The notes under the pieces were generated by a model that worked only from the letters and a program-made list of their open reading frames with translations, was not told where the DNA came from and ran no database searches. Below, one piece after another: positions 24,732 through 32,130 of a DNA stretch of 34,284 nucleotides. Every line of letters starts with the position of its first letter. Position 1 is the first letter of the stretch. The DNA comes from Thermoleophilia bacterium (GTDB lineage: Bacteria > Actinomycetota > Thermoleophilia > Gaiellales > JAICJC01): contig JAICJC010000028.1 in the NCBI GenBank assembly GCA_025928655.1, positions 1-34,284 of the forward strand, read 5' to 3'. The position numbers were made by a program, and so were the translations under genes.

Positions 24732-25613
24732 GTGGCCTCCCGACGCCCCCTGCTCCTGATCGACGGCGACTCCCTCGCCCACCGCGCCTACCACGGCTCG
24801 CGGCCGCTGCGGGGCGCCGAGGGGCGACCGATCAACGCGCTGCACGGGTTCGCGGTCATGCTGCTCGCGCTCGTGCGGACCGAGCGGCCGCGGACCGTCC
24901 TGGCGTGCTGGGACACGCTCGACGTGCCGACCTACCGGCGCGAGCTCTGGCCCGAGTACCAGTCGGGGCGCGAGTTCGATCCCGAGATCGTCGAGCAGCT
25001 CGGCCGGCTGCCGGGGCTGGTGGAGGCCTTCGGGTTCGCCGCGGCGAAGGCGGGCGGCTACGAGGCCGACGACCTGCTGGCGGCGGCCGCCCGCGGCGAG
25101 CAGGAGGCGGGCGGGACGGCCCTCGTCGTCACCTCCGACCGCGACTCCTACCAGCTCGTCACCGACGCCGTGACGGTGCTCGCACCCCGCTCCGGCGCCT
25201 ACGCCCCCGACCGCATCGGCCCCACCGAGGTGGTCGAGCGCTACGGCGTGCGCCCCGAGCAGGTGCCCGACTTCATCGCCCTGCGCGGCGACCCCTCCGA
25301 CCGCCTTCCGGGCGCCCGCGGGATCGGCGCGAAGGGCGCGGCGGAGCTGCTCGGCCGCTACCCCGACCTGGACGCGATCGTCGCCCACGCCGACGAGCTG
25401 CGCCCGCGCCAGGCCGAGGCGGTGCGCGACCCCAACCTGCCGCTCTTCAAGCGCATCGCGACGATGGACGCGGACGCGCCCGCGCCGCCGCCACCCGACG
25501 CGGCCCTCGACACGGCCGGCGCTGTCGCCCACCTCGAGGCGCTCGGCGACAAGCGCCTGGCCGCCCGCATGCATGGGGACAGTCCCCATCCGGGGACTGT
25601 CCCCGGGGTCTGA
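24732..25613 (+). CDS. Stand-alone 5'-3' exonuclease (DNA polymerase I N-terminal/FEN-like)
   Basis: Structure-specific nuclease of 293 residues that removes RNA primers or flaps. LLLIDGDSLAHRAYHG gives the first metal-binding aspartates (Asp11, Asp13), GGYEADDLLAA the acidic cluster, VVTSDRDSYQLV the next ligand pair, and GARGIGAKGAAELLGRY the helix-hairpin-helix that contacts DNA. There is no polymerase domain, as in stand-alone ExoIX/Fen-type paralogues. The start is GTG at 24732. The last 14 codons or so run through a palindromic repeat, giving the tail HGDSPHPGTVPGV, unlike the family end. The stop TGA lies within a GGTCTGACCC motif. Confidence 0.9.
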   Translation: MASRRPLLLIDGDSLAHRAYHGSRPLRGAEGRPINALHGFAVMLLALVRTERPRTVLACWDTLDVPTYRRELWPEYQSGREFDPEIVEQLGRLPGLVEAFGFAAAKAGGYEADDLLAAAARGEQEAGGTALVVTSDRDSYQLVTDAVTVLAPRSGAYAPDRIGPTEVVERYGVRPEQVPDFIALRGDPSDRLPGARGIGAKGAAELLGRYPDLDAIVAHADELRPRQAEAVRDPNLPLFKRIATMDADAPAPPPPDAALDTAGAVAHLEALGDKRLAARMHGDSPHPGTVPGV

Positions 25614-25616
25614 CCC
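25573..25616. repeat. GGGGACAGTCCCC inverted repeat plus GGGGTCTGACCC motif (locus D)
   Basis: The arms GGGGACAGTCCCC and GGGGACTGTCCCC flank ATCC, giving 34 bases identical to locus B. A GGGGTCTGACCC half-element follows at 25605-25616. The element supplies the C-terminal codons and the stop codon of the nuclease gene, and it could also terminate transcription before the convergent small membrane gene. Confidence 0.8.
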
Positions 25617-25622
25617 GATTAT

Positions 25623-25922
25623 TCAGGAGAGGGCGGTGGCGATCAGGCCGGCGATCACTGCCACGCCGAGCGCCATGGCCGCGATGCCGGGGAGGCGGGT
25701 CGTGCCGCCGAGGCGGGCGACCGTGAAGCCGATGAACCCGAGGCCGATGGCAACGAGCGCCAGGATCGCGGCCAGGAAGGCGAGCAGCTGCCCGCCCTGC
25801 GAGCTGATCCCGGCCGCGGCCGCGCCGGCGGTGACGAGCCCGCCGAGCACCGCGGCGGCGATGCCCAGGCCGCCGGAGCGGGGCGAGCGGGTCGGGGTCT
25901 CCGCGGCTATCGCGTGCCCCAG
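25623..25922 (-). CDS. Small hydrophobic membrane protein downstream of lrp, start uncertain
   Basis: About 99 residues with three hydrophobic segments (GIAAAVLGGLVTAGAAAAG, LLAFLAAILALVAIGLGFIGF, LPGIAAMALGVAVIAGLIATAL). No family is recognised. The segments fit a simple helical-hairpin protein. The frame has no ATG, GTG or TTG between the lrp 3' end and the first membrane segment. CTG at 25922, overlapping the lrp stop by 16 bases, would give a normal polar N-terminus (LGHAIAAETPTRSPRSGG). The only canonical upstream codon (26096) would overlap half of lrp. It is probably cotranscribed with lrp. Confidence 0.5.
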   Translation of the reverse strand: MGHAIAAETPTRSPRSGGLGIAAAVLGGLVTAGAAAAGISSQGGQLLAFLAAILALVAIGLGFIGFTVARLGGTTRLPGIAAMALGVAVIAGLIATALS

Positions 25923-26365
25923 GCGTACGTCATCTTGACCATGTCGAGGTACATGAACGTCTCCGTCGACTTCACGCCGTCGATCTCGCGCAGCCGCTGC
26001 ACCACGTCGAGGAGATGGCGGTTGTGCTCGCACACGATCTCGACCAGCAGGTCGTAACTGCCCGACGTGATCACGACGTAGCTCGTCTCCGGCCACTCCG
26101 AGACGACGTCGGCGACGCGGCCGAGGTCGCTGTTCGCCTGGACGCCGACGAGCGCCATCACGTCGAAGCCGAGCTTGAGCGGGTTGGTGACCGCGACCAC
26201 ATCCAGGACGCCCGCGCCGGTGAGCCGCTGCACCCGCGCGCGCACCGCCGCCTCGGATATGCCAAGCTCACGCGCCATCGCGGTATAGGGGCTGCGCCCC
26301 TCCCGCTGCAGGATCTCGATGATCCGGCGGTTGACCGGATCGAGCTTGACTGCTGGAGCGCTCAT
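25907..26365 (-). CDS. Lrp/AsnC family transcriptional regulator
   Basis: DNA-binding regulator of 152 residues. The N-terminal winged helix-turn-helix is LDPVNRRIIEILQREGRSPYTAMARELGISEAAVRARVQRL in outline (residues about 8-48), with the recognition helix at SEAAVRARVQRL. The C-terminal RAM (ligand-binding, oligomerisation) domain covers about 65-150. Such proteins sense amino acids or related nitrogen compounds and usually control themselves and a neighbouring gene. It is divergent from the polyamine-type ABC operon across an 84-base gap containing a 12-bp palindrome. Control of that transporter is therefore a fair inference. ATG at 26365. Confidence 0.95.
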   Translation of the reverse strand: MSAPAVKLDPVNRRIIEILQREGRSPYTAMARELGISEAAVRARVQRLTGAGVLDVVAVTNPLKLGFDVMALVGVQANSDLGRVADVVSEWPETSYVVITSGSYDLLVEIVCEHNRHLLDVVQRLREIDGVKSTETFMYLDMVKMTYAWGTR

Positions 26366-26399
26366 GCGAGATGCCTGCCGTGACGGTTTGTGATGTGCG

Positions 26400-26411
26400 A
26401 ACTTCGAAGTT
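26400..26411. promoter_or_regulatory. Perfect 12-bp palindrome, candidate Lrp-type operator
   Basis: AACTTCGAAGTT is a perfect dyad in the gap between lrp and potA. Its last two bases overlap the TTGACA -35 box (26410-26415) of the potA promoter. A regulator bound there would directly affect RNA polymerase. Binding by the adjacent Lrp-like protein is inference. Confidence 0.5.
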
Positions 26412-26439
26412 GACAGCCTGAATTGCAACGATATACCCT
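26410..26439 (+). promoter_or_regulatory. Promoter of the polyamine-type ABC operon
   Basis: A perfect TTGACA (26410-26415) is followed after 16 bases by TATACC (26432-26437), or after 18 bases by TACCCT (26434-26439). It is the best -35 box noticed in the window. The ATG of potA follows 10-12 bases later, leaving a very short or absent leader. Confidence 0.6.
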
Positions 26440-26449
26440 TGCCCCCGGT

Positions 26450-27603
<1,154 letters not shown>

Positions 27604-27607
<4 letters not shown>

Positions 27608-28854
27608 CCGACGAGCCCCGCGACACGCTGAACATCCTGGCGCCGAGGAGCGCGAAGGCGAAGCTCGACTACCTGCATCGCCAGCTCTTTCGCGACGCGG
27701 GGGAGCGGTCGGGCCTCTCGCGCCGCGAGCTGCTCGGACTGGGCGCCCTCGGGCTGATCGCCGCGGCCTGCGGCGGCTCGACCAACGCGGGCGGCGGCGG
27801 CGGCGGGAACGGCGGCAGCTCGCCCTCGAGCGGCGGCGGGAACACGCTGGCCGGCAAGCCGATCGAGAACGAGCTCGTCATCTACAACTGGTCCGAGTAC
27901 GACGCGGCCAGCACGACCAAGAAGTTCGAGGCCAACAACCCCTCGACGAACGTGAAGGAGACCTTCTACTCGTCGAACGACGAGCTGCTGGCCAAGCTCT
28001 CGGCCGGCGGCACGGGCTACGACATCATCGTCCCCAGCCAGAACGCCGTCGCACAGCTCATCACCGAGAACGGCCTCATGTCGCTCGACAAGGCGCTCCT
28101 GCCGAACCTCAAGAACCTCGACCCGAAGTTCCTGAAGCCGTCGTACGACCGCACGGGCAACTTCCACGTGATCAAGGATTACGGGATCACGATGTTCTAC
28201 TACATGAACACCGTCGTCTCCGATCACCCGAAGTCGATGCTCGACTTCTACAACCTGTTGCCCAAGTACGTCAGCAAGGGCCGCACGAACATCCTGGACG
28301 GGGCGGAGGAGGTCATCCCGCTGGCGCTGATGGCGCTCGGCCTCGACCCGAACACCGACAGCGCCTCCGACTTCTCCAAGGTGCGGAAGTTCCTGCTCAG
28401 CATCCGCAAGGGCGTCACGACGATCGACGCGTCGAACTACATCAACGACGCGATCGCGGGCAAGATCATCCTCGGCCAGGGCTGGAACGGCGACGTCCGC
28501 CGCATCGTCCAGGCGCGCAAGAAGCAGGGCGACATCACGGCGGTCATCCCCACAGGGAACTCGGAGGTGTGGGCGGACAACTGGTGCATCCCCTCGTCGG
28601 CGCCCCACCCCGTCGCCGCGCACGCCTGGATCAACTGGCTGCTCGTGCCTACGACCGCGGTCGCGGAGATGAACTACCACAACTACCCGATCCCGATGCC
28701 GGCCGCGCTCTCGCAGATGCCCACGGAGCTGAAGAACGACCCGCTCTTCAACGTGCCGTCCAAGTACACGGACAACTACAAGTACATCCTGAACGTCAGC
28801 CCCGACGTCGTGAACCAGCGCACCCAGATCTACCAGGAGTTCAAGGCGGCCTAG
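27604..28854 (+). CDS. potD: Polyamine-type ABC transporter substrate-binding lipoprotein (PotD-like)
   Basis: Extracytoplasmic solute-binding protein of 416 residues. The N-terminus has a long cytosolic lead, a twin-arginine motif (SRRELLGLGALGLIAAAC, Arg40-Arg41) and a lipobox with Cys56, then a Gly/Ser linker. It is therefore probably a Tat-exported lipoprotein. The mature part follows the PotD fold: ELVIYNWSEYDAAS, GGTGYDIIVPSQNAV, KDYGITMFYYMN, and the late GWNGDVRRIVQAR and NWCIPSSAPHP. The Asp and Trp-rich ligand-site segments are consistent with spermidine or putrescine, but the ligand is not certain. The GTG at 27604 overlaps the potA stop. A hairpin-rich 223-base gap follows. Confidence 0.92.
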
Positions 28855-28913
28855 TGGGCCTTCCCGCGATGTCTGACCCGCCCTGGCGGCTGCAAACCGT
28901 CGCGCTGCGCCTC

Positions 28914-29007
28914 GGCGTCTGCGTGATCGCAGACGCCTCGGATCGCTGTCAAGGGCATCTGCCCCTGACAGCTTCTCGGTCGCGCCGATATGACGAGATA
29001 TCGGCGC
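28914..29007 (+). promoter_or_regulatory. Three consecutive RNA hairpins between potD and potB
   Basis: Hairpin 1 (28914-28937) has a perfect 10-bp stem, GGCGTCTGCG, with loop TGAT. Hairpin 2 (28945-28972) has GCTGTCA and GGGC stems separated by one A-C mismatch, with loop ATCT. Hairpin 3 (28982-29007) has a perfect 10-bp stem, GCGCCGATAT, with a 6-base loop. They fill the centre of the only gap over 200 bases in the window. None is followed by a U-tract. They may stabilise the potD mRNA or attenuate the permease genes, or form a small RNA. The rest of 28855-29077 shows only the potB ribosome site. Confidence 0.65.
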
Positions 29008-29077
29008 TCCCTGCGTCCGTGCATCGCTCGGTTTTCGCTCGCCATCCTTCAGATCAACATCACGAGAAGGCCCACGT

Positions 29078-29977
29078 GTGACGATCGCCGGCGGAGAACC
29101 GGCCGCCGCGGCGACGGCCGTGGACCAGGGCGCGCCCCGGCGCGGGCGCGGCTTCGCGCCGCGCTACCCCGGGTGGCTGACCCTGCCGTCGCTGCTCTAC
29201 TACGCGATCTTCTTCCTGGGGCCGATGGCCATTCTGGCCGTCTTCTCCGTGTCGATCCAGTCCGGGTTCGGAAGCGTCACGTACGCGTTCGACGCGTCGC
29301 AGTTCAGCCAGATCTTCCACTCCGACCTGTACATCAAGGTGTTCTGGCACACGCTGATCATGGCGACCGGAGGGTCGCTGCTCACGATCGCGATCGGCTA
29401 CCCGGTCTGCTACTGGATGGCGCGCTACCTCACGACGTACAAGATGCTCGCCCTCCTGCTGCTGGTCGTGCCCTTCTGGACGTCGTTCCTGATCCGCACG
29501 TACGCGCTCAAGATCATCCTCGACCCGAATGGCTACCTGGCCAAGGATCTCGGCTTCAACGCGCTCTACACGTGGAAGGCGGTCGGCATCGGGCTCGTCT
29601 ACAACTATCTGCCGCTCTTCATCCTGCCGGTGTTCGCATCGCTCGAGCGGATGGACTGGACGCTGGTCGAGGCGGCGACCGACCTCGGCGCGCGGCCGTT
29701 CAAGGCGTTCTGGGAGATCACGCTGCGGCTGACGCTGCCGGGCGTGGTCACGGGCGCGCTGCTCGTGTTCATCCCGATGTCGGGCGAGTACATCATCCCG
29801 AACATCCTCGGCGGCGGGAACTTCGAATTCGTCGGAAACGCCATCGGCGACACGTTCTCGGGCGCCCAGAACTGGCCCTTTGGCTCGGCGCTGTCGATCG
29901 CGCTGATGGCGGCGCTCTCGATCTTCGTGATCGTCTACATCCTGTTCGCCACGCGGGAGGAGCAGTTCGGTGCGTAG
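29078..29977 (+). CDS. potB: Polyamine-type ABC transporter permease (PotB-like)
   Basis: Inner-membrane permease of 299 residues with about six hydrophobic segments. The cytoplasmic EAA loop that docks on the ATPase is EAATDLGARPFKAFWEITLRLTLPG. FLIRTYALKIIL and SGEYIIPNILGG are typical of the PotB side of these importers. An Arg-rich cytosolic N-terminus precedes the first span (LPSLLYYAIFFLGPMAIL). The GTG at 29078 has GAGAAGG 7 bases upstream, one of the few clear ribosome sites in the window, consistent with re-initiation after the hairpin region. Its end overlaps the next permease by 8 bases. Confidence 0.93.
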   Translation: MTIAGGEPAAAATAVDQGAPRRGRGFAPRYPGWLTLPSLLYYAIFFLGPMAILAVFSVSIQSGFGSVTYAFDASQFSQIFHSDLYIKVFWHTLIMATGGSLLTIAIGYPVCYWMARYLTTYKMLALLLLVVPFWTSFLIRTYALKIILDPNGYLAKDLGFNALYTWKAVGIGLVYNYLPLFILPVFASLERMDWTLVEAATDLGARPFKAFWEITLRLTLPGVVTGALLVFIPMSGEYIIPNILGGGNFEFVGNAIGDTFSGAQNWPFGSALSIALMAALSIFVIVYILFATREEQFGA

Positions 29978-30887
29978 GCGCCGCCCCTTCACCGCCAAGC
30001 GCGGCTTCACGGTCTGGGCGCTGCTCGTCTACGCCTTCCTGTACCTGCCGATCGCCGTCGTCGTGATCTTCGCGTTCAACGGCCCGTCGCCGTCGTCGCT
30101 GGCCGGCTTCCACGGCTCCAACGTGTGCAGCATGCCGCCGACGAAGCTCGGCAACGTCGCCGTGTGGAACGAGTTCGAGCCGTGCTGGTTCTCGCAAGGG
30201 CTGCACGACTCGACGTACATCCCGGCGATCAAGACCAGCCTGGGCATCGCCGCCGAGGCGGCGGTCATCGCGACCGTCCTCGGCCTCATCGCCGCGCTCG
30301 CGCTGGCCCGGATGAAGCGGCGCTGGCGGATCCCGTTCGACATCCTCGTCTACCTGACGCTGGTCGTGCCGGAGATCGTGATCGCGGTGGCGTCGCTCGT
30401 CTTCTTCGTGCAGGCGCGCCAGAACCTCGGGTTCTTCCCGCCGCTCGGCCGCAGCACCATCCTGCTCGGCCAGATCGTCTTCAACGCCTCGCTTGCGATG
30501 CTCATCATCCGGGCCCGCTTCGTCGGGATGGGCGACCGGCTCGAGGAGGCCGCGTACGACCTCGGCTCGGGGCCGGTCTCGACGTTCCGGCAGGTGACGC
30601 TGCCGCGGCTGATGCCCGCCGTCGTGGCAGCGGCGCTGCTCACCTTCACGTTCTCGTTCGACGACTTCGTGCTCCCGAACTTCACGAACGGCACCACCAA
30701 CACCTGGCCGATCGTGCTCTGGTCGGCCGTCCGGTTCGGCATCACCCCGGCGGTGAACGCGCTCGCGACGCTCATGCTGCTCATCACGGCCGTCTTCGTG
30801 TTCCTGACCGTGATCGTGCTGCGGCGCAGCCGCGTCGTCGACCCCGGCGACGGCGGCGGGCTGGGATCGATGCTCGGCCTCGGCTGA
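29970..30887 (+). CDS. potC: Polyamine-type ABC transporter permease (PotC-like)
   Basis: Second permease of the importer, 305 residues and about six membrane segments. The EAA loop is EAAYDLGSGPVSTFRQVTLPRLMPA, and FSFDDFVLPNFTNG is the characteristic PotC sequence. The first extracytoplasmic loop, after IFAFNGPSPSSL, is longer than usual: GFHGSNVCSMPPTKLGN and a following stretch include two cysteines about 18 residues apart that could form a disulfide. The GTG at 29970 overlaps potB. The next gene starts 2 bases after its stop. Confidence 0.93.
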   Translation: MRRRRPFTAKRGFTVWALLVYAFLYLPIAVVVIFAFNGPSPSSLAGFHGSNVCSMPPTKLGNVAVWNEFEPCWFSQGLHDSTYIPAIKTSLGIAAEAAVIATVLGLIAALALARMKRRWRIPFDILVYLTLVVPEIVIAVASLVFFVQARQNLGFFPPLGRSTILLGQIVFNASLAMLIIRARFVGMGDRLEEAAYDLGSGPVSTFRQVTLPRLMPAVVAAALLTFTFSFDDFVLPNFTNGTTNTWPIVLWSAVRFGITPAVNALATLMLLITAVFVFLTVIVLRRSRVVDPGDGGGLGSMLGLG

Positions 30888-30889
30888 GC

Positions 30890-31996
30890 GTGTCCCGGCG
30901 GGGGATCACGAGGCGGCGATTGCTGGCCGCCGCCGGGACGGTGCTCGCCGCCCCGGGCTGCCTGGGCGGCGGCTCACCGGCGCCCGCGCCGGAGGCCGCC
31001 CACCCGCGGGCGGCGCGGCTCAGCGGCCCGCTGCGGGTGCTCGCGCCGGACGGGGCCGTCCCGGCCGAGAACCGGTTGGCCTTCGCGCAGGCCGGCTCGG
31101 TCGACGTCGACATCCAGGCCGCCCCGGCCGGCTCGAGCCTGGTGGCGCTGCTCGCGGCCGGACACCCGGCCGATGTCGTGCTCGCCCGCCAGGACGACGT
31201 GAGCGTGCTCGGCGACCTCGGCCTCCTGCGCGTCCTCGACCACGATCGCATCCCCAACCTCGGTCTCGTCGACTCCTCCTACCTCGACCTCGGCTACGAC
31301 CGCAAGAACCGCTGGTCGGCGCCCGCCCGCTACGGGGTGTACGGCTTCGGCTACCGGCGCGGCGTCGTGACCGGCAAGGAGGCCGCCTGGGACGACTTCT
31401 TCGACCTCGTGCGCCGCTACGCCCGGCAGGGGATCTCGTTCCTGCCCGGCCCGATCCACCCGATCGCGGCCGCGCTGGCCGCGCTCGACGAGGACACGAA
31501 CACCGACGACGACTCGACGCTCGAGCGGGCCGAGGCCCTGCTCCTCGCAGCCCGGCCGGGCGTGAACACGTTCAGCGCCGACCCGGTCGGGCGGTTCGGG
31601 CGGGGCGAGCTGGTGCTGGCGATGGGCAGCACGGCCGACTTCGCCCGCGTGCGGCGGGGGCCGGGCCCGACGGCGGACACCCGGTTCGTGCTCCCGCAGG
31701 GGCGCTCCGAGATGTGGATCGACGGGTGGGTGATGCCGGCCACGGGCCGCCACCCCGTCACCGCCACCGAGTGGATCGACGCCCAGCTCGACCCGGTCAC
31801 CGCCGCCCGGGCGTGGGCGGCGTCGCTCGTGCCCGCGCCCGAGCAGGCGGCAGCCAGGCTGCTCCCGGCGGCGGTGCGCAACGATCCGCTGGCGATGCTC
31901 GACCCGGCCGTCGTCGGCCGCTACGAGCTCTCGGCGGTCGGCCCCGCCGGCCTGCAGAAACGGGCCGAGATCTGGCAGCGCGTGCGGGCCGCCTGA
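30890..31996 (+). CDS. Second PotD-like substrate-binding protein, probable Tat lipoprotein
   Basis: Extracytoplasmic binding protein of 368 residues at the end of the transporter operon. The N-terminus VSRRGITRRRLLAAAG has a twin-arginine signal, with a cysteine at about residue 24 (AAPGC) as probable lipid anchor. PLRVLAPDGA, ADVVLARQDDVSVLGDLGLL, RYGVYGFGYRRG and WIDGWVMPATGRHPVTATEWI parallel segments of the first PotD-like protein, but the two are diverged. It may widen ligand range or act as an accessory sensor. The start is GTG at 30890, 2 bases after potC; the longer frame upstream overlaps potC and is rejected. Confidence 0.82.
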   Translation: MSRRGITRRRLLAAAGTVLAAPGCLGGGSPAPAPEAAHPRAARLSGPLRVLAPDGAVPAENRLAFAQAGSVDVDIQAAPAGSSLVALLAAGHPADVVLARQDDVSVLGDLGLLRVLDHDRIPNLGLVDSSYLDLGYDRKNRWSAPARYGVYGFGYRRGVVTGKEAAWDDFFDLVRRYARQGISFLPGPIHPIAAALAALDEDTNTDDDSTLERAEALLLAARPGVNTFSADPVGRFGRGELVLAMGSTADFARVRRGPGPTADTRFVLPQGRSEMWIDGWVMPATGRHPVTATEWIDAQLDPVTAARAWAASLVPAPEQAAARLLPAAVRNDPLAMLDPAVVGRYELSAVGPAGLQKRAEIWQRVRAA

Positions 31997-32130
31997 GCGG
32001 CCCCGGGGGACACAAACTCACCCTCCAACCTCAGCCATGTGGGGGATAGGACGGCTGCACCCGCCGGCGGAGACTCGAAGGGCGCCTCCGAGCTCCGAGT
32101 GTCGTTCCCATCCCGAAGGACTGCCCCACG
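31997..32130 (+). other. Intergenic leader before the repeat protein
   Basis: About 134 bases between the transporter operon and the secreted repeat protein. A GAAGGA ribosome site at 32115-32120 precedes the ATG by 10 bases, so this gene, unlike many neighbours, has a leader. A direct repeat CTCCGAG-CTCCGAG lies near 32083-32098. No known riboswitch class was recognised, and no clear promoter or terminator was found. Confidence 0.4.

Noticed and set aside
28851..29045. 64-residue minus-strand frame in the potD-potB gap
   Set aside because: It has no hydrophobic or family features and is built largely from the hairpin sequences, so it is more likely a by-product of the inverted repeats.
31997..32130. 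Riboswitch before the surface protein
   Set aside because: No conserved core of c-di-GMP, c-di-AMP, cobalamin or other common riboswitch classes could be recognised.
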